Positions 23,010 to 30,609 of a DNA stretch of 34,341 bases are shown piece by piece; position 1 is the stretch's first letter; every line of letters starts with the position of its first letter. This DNA is from Chloroflexi bacterium GWC2_73_18. Lineage in GTDB: Bacteria; Chloroflexota; Limnocylindria; Limnocylindrales; CSP1-4. The notes beneath the pieces were generated by a model. That model saw only the letters and a list, made by a program, of their open reading frames with translations. It ran no database searches and had not been told where the DNA came from. A program made the position numbers and the translations under genes. The DNA is taken from the NCBI GenBank assembly GCA_001794945.1, contig MGMJ01000007.1:1-34341 (forward strand). The letters are read 5' to 3'.

Positions 23010-24434
23010 TCACTCCCCCGAGAGCGCAGGAGCGAAGGTGATCGACCTCGCCGCCTCGGGCTCCGGTCGCAGCCTGCCCGCCGCTTCTTCGGCCGGCGCG
23101 AGCTCGCTCGAGGCTTCCCAGCGACCCCGGCCGAAGGCCGTGTAGGTGATGCCTGCCGCGGCCACGCGCGCCGGGTCGAGCGCGTTTCGGCCGTCGACCA
23201 CGAACGTCCCCCGCATGACCCGCCGCGCGGCGACCCAGTCGATCTGGTCGAACTCCGGCCATTCCGTGACCAGCCCGACGGCGTCGGCGCCAGCCAGGGC
23301 CTCCTCCACGCTGGCGACGGTCACGAGGCCCGGCACCATGGAGGCGGCCCGGTGCCGCGCGCTCTCCATCGGGTCGTAGGCGACGACCGTCGCCCGACGC
23401 CGGAGCAGGAGCGCCGCGATCGCCAGCGAGGGCGCCTCGCGGAGGTCGTCGGTCCCCGGCTTGAAGGTGAGGCCGAGGAGCGCCACCCTCCGGCCGGCGA
23501 GCTGGCCGCCGAGTCCACCGGCGATGCGCCGCACGAACTGCTTCTGCTGGCGCCGGTTGATGGCCGACACCGCAGCCAGGAGCGGCGTGGTCATGCCTGC
23601 CGACGCCGCGATCTTCATGGTCATCACGACCTGGTGCGGAAGGCAGGAGCCCCCGAAGCCGACCCCGGCCCGCAGGAAGGACCCGCCGATGCGAGGGTCG
23701 AAGGACATCGCCTGCACGACCTGGTCGACCGTGCCGCCGAAGGCGTCGCAGATGGCGGCCAGCTCGTTGGCGAAGCTGATCTTGGTGGCCAGGAAGAGGT
23801 TCGACCCGATCTTGGCAAGGATGGCGTCGGCGGCGGAGAGGACCAGGATCGGCGCGTCGGTGCGGCGGTAGAGTCCGCGCAGCCGCCCGACCCCGCGGCC
23901 GGTCGGATCCTCGGCCACGCCGATCACGACGCGGTCGGGCTTCATGAAATCGCTGATGGCGCTCCCCTCGCGGGTGAACTCCGGGTTCACCAGGACCGCG
24001 AGCGCGGGTCGTCCCGCCTCGCGACGAAGGTGATCGACGATGCCAGGGAGCTGTCGGATGAAGGTCGGCGGCAGGGTGGAGCGGACGACGAGCGCGGCAT
24101 CGTCGGCCATGTGCGGCACGACATCGGCCAGGCTGGCGGCGAGGGTCGTGGTCTGCCAGCCGCCATCGCCGTCGTGCGTGCCGACGGCGATGATGACGAG
24201 GTGGGCGGCCGAGAAGGCCGATGGGGTGACAGGGGCGAAGTGGAGTCGGCCGCCGGCCGCGTGCCGGCCCACCAGCTCGTCGAGTCCCGGCTCGTGGATC
24301 GGGATCCGGCCGAGGCGAAGGTTGGCCAGGCGGTCCTCATCGGCCTCGACGCCGACGACATCGTGGCCCCACTCGGCCAGGCAGGCGCCAGTGACCAGAC
24401 CGACGTATCCGAGTCCGACGACGACGACGCGCAC
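23010..24434 (-). CDS. ugd: UDP-glucose 6-dehydrogenase family protein
   Basis: This 474-residue protein oxidises a UDP-hexose to the uronate with two NAD+. It has GLGYVG at 7-12, NPEFTREGSAISDFMKPDRV around 150-169, the substrate Lys in ATKISFANE (K218) and GFGGSCLPHQ at 259-268 with the catalytic Cys264. The usual motif continues as (F/L)PKD, so both Lys and Asp after the Cys are replaced (His267, Gln268), which is unusual. The C-terminal UDP-binding domain (LGLTFKPGTDDLREAPS) is intact. The last about 40 residues form a low-complexity tail. The start is a GTG after GAGGGG. It leads the three-gene operon and would supply UDP-glucuronate, or a related uronate, for the polymer. Confidence 0.9.
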   Translation of the reverse strand: MRVVVVGLGYVGLVTGACLAEWGHDVVGVEADEDRLANLRLGRIPIHEPGLDELVGRHAAGGRLHFAPVTPSAFSAAHLVIIAVGTHDGDGGWQTTTLAASLADVVPHMADDAALVVRSTLPPTFIRQLPGIVDHLRREAGRPALAVLVNPEFTREGSAISDFMKPDRVVIGVAEDPTGRGVGRLRGLYRRTDAPILVLSAADAILAKIGSNLFLATKISFANELAAICDAFGGTVDQVVQAMSFDPRIGGSFLRAGVGFGGSCLPHQVVMTMKIAASAGMTTPLLAAVSAINRRQQKQFVRRIAGGLGGQLAGRRVALLGLTFKPGTDDLREAPSLAIAALLLRRRATVVAYDPMESARHRAASMVPGLVTVASVEEALAGADAVGLVTEWPEFDQIDWVAARRVMRGTFVVDGRNALDPARVAAAGITYTAFGRGRWEASSELAPAEEAAGRLRPEPEAARSITFAPALSGE

Positions 24435-24541
24435 GATGACCCCTCACGAGCCGCAGCCCAGACGGCTATCAACCGGCTGTCACGGCCTACCTGTCACGCT
24501 TCACCCCCATGTCGACCGGCCCCGAACTGGCCGAAGAAGGT

Positions 24542-24564
24542 GTATCGCGCCGGTGCGCCGATAC
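24542..24564 (-). promoter_or_regulatory. Hairpin in the dehydrogenase operon leader
   Basis: GTATCG and CGATAC are exact inverted arms. An inner CGC/GCG pair extends the stem to about 9 bp with one bulged base. It would lie in a leader of about 197 bases if the promoter at 24638-24666 is used. Confidence 0.4.
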
Positions 24565-24568
24565 GGTC

Positions 24569-24599
24569 TGATTAATCCAAGCGCCGGGGTGATAAGGCC
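24569..24599 (-). promoter_or_regulatory. Direct repeats GGnnTwATCA, 21 bp apart
   Basis: On the minus strand GGCCTTATCA is followed 21 bp later (start to start) by GGATTAATCA. The spacing is two helical turns, as in tandem binding sites of response regulators. They lie just downstream of the predicted start of transcription. A regulatory role is inference. Confidence 0.35.
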
Positions 24600-24637
24600 T
24601 AACGGGATGCTGGGCCAGCGGCTCCGGTCTGCCTCGT

Positions 24638-24666
24638 AATGTACCCACCTTGTCGTCCCTTTACAA
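24638..24666 (-). promoter_or_regulatory. Sigma-70-like promoter for the UDP-glucose dehydrogenase operon
   Basis: On the minus strand TTGTAA (complement of 24661-24666) and TACATT (complement of 24638-24643) are spaced exactly 17 bp, each matching four of six consensus bases. Transcription would start near 24631. This is one of the better promoter matches in the window. Confidence 0.5.
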
Positions 24667-24804
24667 CACCGAACTGGCCGATTCCCGGTACTCGAACCGC
24701 CCCTCCCGGCCCTCAAAGTGTTGACAACTCGCACCACCGGCGCGGTTGCCCGGTCCGAGCCCGCGTCGGAGGCTCCGGCCGCCTCCCCATGGGCCACCGT
24801 TCGG

Positions 24805-24810
24805 TATGAT
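24805..24810 (+). promoter_or_regulatory. Possible -10 element for the zinc-ribbon membrane gene
   Basis: TATGAT matches five of six -10 bases and lies 41 bases before the GTG at 24852. No matching -35 is visible at normal spacing. Confidence 0.4.
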
Positions 24811-24851
24811 TCCCCGGCGATCGGCCCGCCCTGGCCGGGTCAGGAGACCAC

Positions 24852-25625
24852 GTGTGGGACCTTAGCCCTTACCTCCCGCTCTTCCTGATCTGGGCCATGG
24901 TCTTCGGGCCGCTCACCGGGTGGCTGGCTGGCCGTCGGCAGCGGCAGCGGCTCGTCTGGCTCGTCTACGGCGGGCTCCTGGGCCCGCTGGCGCTGTTGAT
25001 CGTGGCTCTGGCGCCGCCCGGCCAGTGCCCCGCCTGTGAGGCGCCGCTGCGGGGCTGGGCCTATGTCTGCCCCGCCTGCGGGCGCCAGCTGCGCGGCTCG
25101 GTCGGGTTCGCGGAGGAGGGCGGGGGAAAGGTCGGTGCGGCGGCCGCGCTCCCACCGCTACCCCCCGTGGCTGCGCTCCCTCCGCTGCATCTCCCGACGA
25201 CCGCGCCCGGTCGAGGCTCCTCGCCGTCGCCGACCGCGACCGACGGGCCGGCGGGGACCGCGCACACGACGGGCGGCCCGCCGGCCACCGCCCCGGGACA
25301 GGCCGTCCTGTTGGCGGTCGGCTACTTCGTCGGCGGCAGCGAGGCCCTGACCGTGGGGGCGCGCTACGCGATCCTGCGGCGCCACGACGTCCTGCAGATC
25401 CAGGGCCCCGTCGACGTCGGGCCGGGAACCGTGCTCCTCGAGCACGCCCTCGAGGCACTCGAGGTGAGCGCCATCGGGAACCGGCTCGTCGTCAGCGGGG
25501 TCGGCGACCGGCGCCGGCACTTCGTGGTCGCCTTTCAGATCGTGGCCGGACTCGGCGGCAACGAGCTCGAGCGGGGGCTCGACGTCTATTGGGCCGCACC
25601 CGCCGGTCCCGCCGTCCATCCGTGA
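24852..25625 (+). CDS. Membrane protein with zinc ribbon and C-terminal globular domain, unknown function
   Basis: This 257-residue protein starts at GTG after AGGAG. Two hydrophobic segments (about 6-27 and 36-54) are followed by CPAC and CPAC (about 59-62 and 74-77), a four-Cys zinc ribbon. A Pro/Ala/Thr-rich linker (about 95-150) comes next. The C-terminal domain (about 153-245) has alternating hydrophobic strands, including YAILRRHDVLQIQGPVDVG and NRLVVSGVGDRRRHFVVAFQ. I recognise no family for this last domain. The gene precedes the carbohydrate-binding protein by 22 bp and is probably cotranscribed with it. Zinc ribbons on small membrane proteins often mediate protein contacts; a link to export or assembly of the surface proteins is only a guess. 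Confidence 0.65.
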   Translation: MWDLSPYLPLFLIWAMVFGPLTGWLAGRRQRQRLVWLVYGGLLGPLALLIVALAPPGQCPACEAPLRGWAYVCPACGRQLRGSVGFAEEGGGKVGAAAALPPLPPVAALPPLHLPTTAPGRGSSPSPTATDGPAGTAHTTGGPPATAPGQAVLLAVGYFVGGSEALTVGARYAILRRHDVLQIQGPVDVGPGTVLLEHALEALEVSAIGNRLVVSGVGDRRRHFVVAFQIVAGLGGNELERGLDVYWAAPAGPAVHP

Positions 25626-25647
25626 CCCACCCTTCAGGCGGAGCGCG

Positions 25648-26835
25648 GTGAACGGCAGGCGACCCGGCCTCGCCGAGGCCATCAGCCCTGAGCTCGTGGC
25701 TCTCGCCCTGGTCGTCGTCCTGGGCGGGTCGCTCCTCCTGGGGATCACCGTCAGTGGCGCCGGCCTCGGCGCCGACGGGGGCGACGCCACGCCGACGGCC
25801 GTCCCGGAGACGCCCGCGCCGACGCCCAGCAGGTCGGCCGCGGTCGATCAGGCCGACGTCTCGCTGGCGATCTCGGTGAACGACAACCTCTCGGCGAGCG
25901 GGGCGGATCTGAGCACCGTCCTCGCCGCGCCCAGCCTCGACGCGCCGGCCCTGGTGACGGCGATCCGCGAGATCGCCGCCACGGCGCGGTACGGGACGGC
26001 AGTGGCGGACCGGCTCCGGCAGCGGAGCGGCTCGGCCACGGTCGGGGCCAGGCTGGCCGTCCTTTACGGCGACCTCCTCGACGCGGCGGCCGTGGCCTCG
26101 TCGACGCTCCTGACCGATACCGCGACCCTGACCGCGATCGCCCGCCAGATCGTCGTGCGGCTGGGAGATGTACCGGCCGTGACCGCAGAGCTGACGACCC
26201 TGCTCGCCCCCGCGTCGGCCCCGAGCTCGGGGCCGCCCAGCGCGTCTCCCTCCCCGACCGGAAGTGCGCCGGGCCCTTCTCCGAGCGGCGAGACTCCCAG
26301 CCCATCGGCCACGCCGGAGACGAGCCCTGCGGCGACCCCCTCGCCGACCCCGCCTCCGGGTCCCGGGCCCAACCAGCTGGCCGCCGCCGGTTTCGAGTCG
26401 GGCGTTGGTCTCCCCTGGGAGCTCCACCTGGAGGCGAGTGACGCCATGGCGACCCTGGTCGCCGACACCTCCACGGCGGAGCAAGGCACCACCTCGGCCC
26501 GTATCGATATCAGCGCGGGGTCGAGCTCGCGGGCCGGGGTCAGCCTCCGGCAGGGCAACATGTCTCTCGTCCCGGGGCAGCGGTACGTCTTCCGCGTGGC
26601 GCTGCGCGCGACCGTCCCGCGCGAGGTGGGCCTGCGTGTCGTATCGATCGGCGGCGACACCTACAGCACGCGCATCTTCACGGTCGGCAACGAGTGGATG
26701 ATCGCGACCTTCGAGTTCACCGCCGTCGTCTCCGACACCTCGGCCTACTGGGAGATCGACGTCGGGCGCTCGAACACGACCGTCTGGGTCGACGACGCCT
26801 GGCTCGGCGAGGCGGCGATCCCACTGGCGCCCTGA
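25648..26835 (+). CDS. Membrane-anchored protein with C-terminal CBM4/9-like carbohydrate-binding domain
   Basis: This 395-residue protein starts at GTG. One membrane segment (about 17-37) leads to a Thr/Pro linker and a mainly helical Ala-rich region (about 65-190). A long Ser/Pro/Thr linker (about 190-245) follows. The C-terminal domain (about 247-395) has NQLAAAGFESGVGLPWELH at its start and, later, RYVFRVALRATVP and VWVDDAWLGEA, the order seen in CBM4/9-type beta-sandwich modules. The architecture places a sugar-binding head outside the membrane on a flexible stalk. Its place ahead of the third propeller gene suggests that it retains the local polysaccharide or the propeller protein at the surface. 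The helical domain is unassigned. Confidence 0.72.
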   Translation: MNGRRPGLAEAISPELVALALVVVLGGSLLLGITVSGAGLGADGGDATPTAVPETPAPTPSRSAAVDQADVSLAISVNDNLSASGADLSTVLAAPSLDAPALVTAIREIAATARYGTAVADRLRQRSGSATVGARLAVLYGDLLDAAAVASSTLLTDTATLTAIARQIVVRLGDVPAVTAELTTLLAPASAPSSGPPSASPSPTGSAPGPSPSGETPSPSATPETSPAATPSPTPPPGPGPNQLAAAGFESGVGLPWELHLEASDAMATLVADTSTAEQGTTSARIDISAGSSSRAGVSLRQGNMSLVPGQRYVFRVALRATVPREVGLRVVSIGGDTYSTRIFTVGNEWMIATFEFTAVVSDTSAYWEIDVGRSNTTVWVDDAWLGEAAIPLAP

Positions 26836-26853
26836 GCAGGGTGAACATGGGGC

Positions 26854-26883
26854 TGGACGCCGCACGGGTCGACCGGCGACAAT
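26854..26883 (+). promoter_or_regulatory. Weak candidate promoter for the third propeller gene
   Basis: TGGACG (26854-26859) and GACAAT (26878-26883) are 18 bp apart, each matching four of six consensus bases. It would give the propeller gene its own transcript with a leader of about 28 bases. Confidence 0.28.
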
Positions 26884-26917
26884 AGCGGGCGCTCACCCAG
26901 GGAGGATTCCATCGGCC

Positions 26918-29446
26918 GTGCTCCGCCCCCGCCGCCTCCACGCCCCGCGCCTGGCCGCCCTGGTGGGCGGCCTTCTTCTGGTGGGAGGACTGGTCCCGGC
27001 GCCGGCTGCGGCCGCGCTGGGCGACATCGGCTACCAGGACCGGTCCTTCACCGGCGCGAGCGGCTCGCCGAGCGGCTCCAAGCCGGAGAGCAAGCTCTGG
27101 TGGAACGACGGCTTCTGGTGGGCGAGCCTCTTCGACACGGTCAGCGCCGATTTCCACATCTTCAGGCTCGACCTGGCGACGCAGGCCTGGCAGGACACGG
27201 GCGTCCTGCTCGATCCCCGCACCAACAGCCGCGCCGACGTGCTGTGGGACGGCACCCACCTCTACGTCGCCTCGCACGTCTACTCCACCAACCCGGCGAC
27301 GGGCTACCCGAGCCGCCTCTACCGCTTCAGCTACAACGCGGCGACCGACACCTACTCCCTCGACACGGGCTTCCCGGTGACGGTCAACGACTACCGGACC
27401 GAGACGCTCGTCGTCGAAAAGGACGGCACGGGGAAGCTGTGGGCCACCTGGACGCAGGGCGGCCAGGTCTGGGTCAACCGGACGATCGGCAATGACCTGA
27501 CCTGGGGCACGCCGTTCGTGCCGGCGGTCAGCGGCACCTCGGTCGCCGCCGACGACATCTCCTCGGTGATCGCCTTCGGCCCCGGCAAGATCGGCGTCAT
27601 GTGGAGCAACCAGAACGTCTCGGCGATCTACTTCGCCGTCCACGTCGACGGCCAGCCGGACACGACCTGGGAGGCGAGCCGCACGGCCGTGCAGGGTCCC
27701 AAGACGGCCGACGATCACGTCAACCTCAAGTCGCTCCAGGCGGGCAGCGACGGGCGCGTCTTCGCCGCCGTGAAGACCTCGATGAGCTCCTCGTCGGCGC
27801 CCCTCAACAACCTGCTGGTGCGCGACCCGGCGACCGGCGATTGGGCGAGCTACCGCTTCGGGCGCGTCTCCGACAGCCATACGCGGCCGATCGTCATGCT
27901 CGACGAGGAGCACGGCGTCATCCACGTTTTCGCCACGGGGCCGCAGCCACCCGGCACCAGCGGCCAGTCGGGCGGGACGATCTACGAGAAGACGTCGCCG
28001 CTCGATAGCATCTCCTTCTCGGACGGGTACGGCACGCCGGTCATCAACGACGCGGACAGCGGCGACATGAACAACGTCACCTCGACCAAGCAGAACGTCA
28101 ACAGCACGACCGGCCTGGTCGTCCTCGCCACCAACGACACGACCCGGCGCTACTGGCACGCCTACCAGTCCCTCGGCGGTGCGCCGGCCCCGCCGGTGGC
28201 GAACTTCAGCGGCACGCCCGTCAGCGGGACGGCGCCGCTCACCGTGGACTTCACCGACCTCTCCAGCGGCAGCCCGACGGGCTGGTCGTGGGCCTTCGGC
28301 GATGGCGGGACCTCCACCCTGCAGAACCCGAACCACGAGTACGTCAACCCGGGCACCTACAGCGTCACCCTCGTCGCCTCGAACGCGGGGGGCGACAGCG
28401 CCCCGGCCACCAAGACCGACTACATCGCGGTGAGCGGCCCGCCGCCGCCCGCCCCGGTCGCCGACTTCAGCGGCACCCCCACCAGCGGAGTCGAGCAGCT
28501 CTCCGTCGACTTCACCGACCTCTCCAGCGGCAGCCCCACCGCCTGGTCGTGGGCCTTCGGCGACGGCGGCACCTCGACCCTGCAGAACCCGAGCCACTTC
28601 TACGCCGCGCCGGGCACCTACACCGTCAGCCTGACGGCGACCAACGCCGGCGGCAGCGACCCCGAGACCAAGACCGGCTACGTCGTCGTCAGCCCGGCCG
28701 CGTCGGCGCCGACGGCCGACTTCAGCGGCACCCCCACCAGCGGCGACGCGCCGCTGGCGGTGCAGTTCAGCGACCTCTCCACCGGCGTCGCCACGAGCTG
28801 GTCGTGGGCCTTCGGCGACGGCGGCACCTCGACCCTGCAGAACCCGAGCCACACCTACGCCGCGGCGGGCACCTACACGGTGGGCCTGACCGCCTCCAAC
28901 AGCGTCGGCGGCGACACCGAGACCAAGGTCGACTACATCACCGTCAGCGCGCCGCCGGCGCCGACCATCCTCACCTTCGCCCCCCTCGCCGACGCCCAGG
29001 TCAAGTCCTCCAGCGCCACCACCAACTACGGGTCGCTGGCCACCCTGCGAGTGCGCGAGGACACCGCCTCGCCGCCGACCACCTACCGCAGCTACCTCAA
29101 GTTCACGGTCAGCGGTATCACCGGGACGGTCAGCGCCATCAAGCTGCGGCTCTTCGTGGTGACCCAGAACAGCAACGACGGCGGGGCCGTCTACGCCGTC
29201 GGCAACGGCTGGGCGGAGGGCACCATCACCTGGAACACCGCGCCCGTCATCGGCCCCACCGCGATCGGCAGCGCCGGCGCGGTGACCCAGAACACGTGGG
29301 TCGAGATCACCCTCGACCCCGGCGCCATCGCCGCCGACGGGACCTACTCCTTCGCCCTCAAGAACGCCAGCACGACGAGCGCCTACTACAACAGCCGCGA
29401 GGCGGCCACCAACCGGCCGCAGCTGGTGATCACCCAGACCCCCTGA
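26918..29446 (+). CDS. Large secreted protein: propeller-like domain, three PKD domains, DNRLRE-type domain
   Basis: This 842-residue protein starts at GTG; GGGAGG lies 12 bases upstream, rather far. A signal peptide ends near APAAAALG (about 27-34). The propeller-like domain (about 36-420) opens SKLWWNDGFWWASLFD and closes MNNVTSTKQNVNSTTGLVVL, matching the proteins at 14870 and 18692. Three PKD domains follow (about 425-680), each with DFTDLSS or a close variant, WSWAFGDGGTSTLQNP and GTY-V. Residues about 684-842 resemble a DNRLRE/CBM96-type domain: ADAQVKSSSATTNYGS, then WAEGTITWNTAP, ending NRPQLVI. DNRLRE modules occur in secreted enzymes and biofilm proteins. No sorting signal is seen. 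A matrix adhesin or glycan-binding role is inference. Confidence 0.83.
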   Translation: MLRPRRLHAPRLAALVGGLLLVGGLVPAPAAAALGDIGYQDRSFTGASGSPSGSKPESKLWWNDGFWWASLFDTVSADFHIFRLDLATQAWQDTGVLLDPRTNSRADVLWDGTHLYVASHVYSTNPATGYPSRLYRFSYNAATDTYSLDTGFPVTVNDYRTETLVVEKDGTGKLWATWTQGGQVWVNRTIGNDLTWGTPFVPAVSGTSVAADDISSVIAFGPGKIGVMWSNQNVSAIYFAVHVDGQPDTTWEASRTAVQGPKTADDHVNLKSLQAGSDGRVFAAVKTSMSSSSAPLNNLLVRDPATGDWASYRFGRVSDSHTRPIVMLDEEHGVIHVFATGPQPPGTSGQSGGTIYEKTSPLDSISFSDGYGTPVINDADSGDMNNVTSTKQNVNSTTGLVVLATNDTTRRYWHAYQSLGGAPAPPVANFSGTPVSGTAPLTVDFTDLSSGSPTGWSWAFGDGGTSTLQNPNHEYVNPGTYSVTLVASNAGGDSAPATKTDYIAVSGPPPPAPVADFSGTPTSGVEQLSVDFTDLSSGSPTAWSWAFGDGGTSTLQNPSHFYAAPGTYTVSLTATNAGGSDPETKTGYVVVSPAASAPTADFSGTPTSGDAPLAVQFSDLSTGVATSWSWAFGDGGTSTLQNPSHTYAAAGTYTVGLTASNSVGGDTETKVDYITVSAPPAPTILTFAPLADAQVKSSSATTNYGSLATLRVREDTASPPTTYRSYLKFTVSGITGTVSAIKLRLFVVTQNSNDGGAVYAVGNGWAEGTITWNTAPVIGPTAIGSAGAVTQNTWVEITLDPGAIAADGTYSFALKNASTTSAYYNSREAATNRPQLVITQTP
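28192..28948 (+). repeat. Three tandem about 262-bp repeats encoding PKD domains
   Basis: Copies start near 28192, 28454 and 28719. The core encoding WSWAFGDGGTSTLQNP is identical in protein and almost identical in DNA in all three, so the repeats are recent or homogenised. Confidence 0.88.
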
Positions 29447-29512
29447 GGGGTGCGACGGCGGCCGCCAATCGAGCGAGCCGCCCGACCCAGGGTTCGCAGA
29501 CGAAGGCACGGG

Positions 29513-29535
29513 TAGGCAACGACTGACGTTGCCTA
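29513..29535. terminator. Bidirectional stem-loop between convergent genes
   Basis: TAGGCAACG and CGTTGCCTA form a perfect 9-bp stem with a 5-base loop. It lies between the stop of the third propeller gene and the stop of the GGDEF-SHOCT gene, whose TAG is inside the stem. No T-run follows on either strand, so termination may be weak or need a factor. Confidence 0.6.
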
Positions 29536-30573
29536 GAGGCGATCGAGGATCTGCCCTCGCTTCGCGTGGTACTCCCCGTCGCTGACGAGACGCTCCTGGT
29601 GCAGCTCGCGCAGCTCGAGCAACGCCTCTCGAACGCTGGGACGGCGCGTGTCGCGCGCCGCACTCGGGCCGGCTGCGCGCCCGGCGAGACCGGGGCTCTC
29701 GGGCGAGGCGCCATGGGCTTGACCAGCGTCGGGGCCCTGCGGCCCGGCCGTCGCGCCCGTCGGGCGTCGGTCGGCGCGGAGCCGTTCGGCTGCCAGCCGC
29801 GAAGCCGCGACCAGATCAGCGCCGAGGTCGGGGCTGGCCAGGCCGACCGAGAGACGCACCGGGATCGCGCTCGTCCCCAGGATCGCTGCGATGCCTTCGC
29901 GAACGCGGTCCACAAGCGCCTCGGCCTCTGCCTCATCGGTTTCCGGCAGCAGCGCCCGGAAGCTGCCCGGGCCGGCTCGGGCGACCCTGTCGGCCGATCG
30001 CGATTGGCGCCGCAGCACTGCCGCGACCGCTTCGATCAGCCGGTCGCCCGCCTGGTGGCCGACACGCTGCGCGAGTGCATCCAGCCCGTCGAGCTCGAAG
30101 TGGACCACGCACGCCCGACGACGATACCGATGCAGGCGCTCCTCCTCGAGTTCGAAGGCTGATTCCCAGCTGTCGGCGGTTTCGAGCCCGGTGGCGGAGT
30201 CCGTCAGCTCCGCCCACGGGGGACCGGACGGTCCGTCGACGGCCAGAGACGCCTCCAGTCCCGGCGACGCCGGCTCCGGTTCGCTGAAGTGTGATGCCGC
30301 CGTCGGTAACGGCCTCTGGAGCGCGGGCGCCCCGGAGTCGCCCGCACCGGCCGAGATCGAGCTGTGTCCAGGGCCCGCGGTCTGCGGCACCTGCGCCGCC
30401 GGTGCAGCGAGCCGTCGCCGCACCTCTGATTCCGACAGGTCGTGGAGAAGCTCCGCGCCTTCATGGCGGTTCCGCCGACGCCGTCGGACCTCGGTCAGGA
30501 CCAGCACGATCACGAGGAGGAAGTTGCCGAGAACACCGACCAGGAGGAGCTCGACCGCGGTGTCAACCGGCAT
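29533..30573 (-). CDS. Membrane protein with degenerate GGDEF (I-site kept) and C-terminal SHOCT domain
   Basis: This 346-residue protein has one membrane segment (about 8-28), a basic stretch and a Pro/Ala linker, then a GGDEF-like domain at about 125-270: DSATGLETADSWESAFELEE, RSAD at 192-195, five residues, GPGSF at 201-205 instead of GGDEF, then ALLPETD. The I-site motif and its spacing are intact while the active site is lost, so it more likely binds than makes c-di-GMP. Residues 313-346 (LLELRELHQERLVSDGEY, ending in a basic helix) match the SHOCT short C-terminal helix-pair domain. It lies 36 bp after the diguanylate cyclase gene on the same strand and is probably its operon partner. 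Confidence 0.8.
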   Translation of the reverse strand: MPVDTAVELLLVGVLGNFLLVIVLVLTEVRRRRRNRHEGAELLHDLSESEVRRRLAAPAAQVPQTAGPGHSSISAGAGDSGAPALQRPLPTAASHFSEPEPASPGLEASLAVDGPSGPPWAELTDSATGLETADSWESAFELEEERLHRYRRRACVVHFELDGLDALAQRVGHQAGDRLIEAVAAVLRRQSRSADRVARAGPGSFRALLPETDEAEAEALVDRVREGIAAILGTSAIPVRLSVGLASPDLGADLVAASRLAAERLRADRRPTGATAGPQGPDAGQAHGASPESPGLAGRAAGPSAARDTRRPSVREALLELRELHQERLVSDGEYHAKRGQILDRL

Positions 30574-30609
30574 GGAGTCGGCTCACGCGCATCGGGTGGA
30601 TCGCCGGCC

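Larger units (their letters stand above)
24435..24851. other. 417-bp divergent intergenic regulatory region
   Basis: This stretch is less GC-rich than its surroundings and encodes no convincing protein. It contains a good minus-strand promoter (24638-24666) for the dehydrogenase operon, a hairpin (24542-24564), a pair of 10-bp direct repeats (24569-24599) and a plus-strand TATGAT (24805-24810) for the zinc-ribbon gene. Confidence 0.65.

Noticed and set aside
24721-24726. Perfect TTGACA as a plus-strand -35 box
   Set aside because: No acceptable -10 sequence lies 16-19 bp downstream; the nearby TATGAT is much too far away.
24501-24797. 98-codon minus-strand frame in the divergent intergenic region
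   Set aside because: It covers the promoter and direct repeats, has no ribosome-binding site and no recognisable composition or domain.
26717-29509. 930-codon minus-strand frame opposite the third propeller gene
   Set aside because: It is a shadow of the propeller and PKD repeats, with the same low-complexity reading and no signal or domain.
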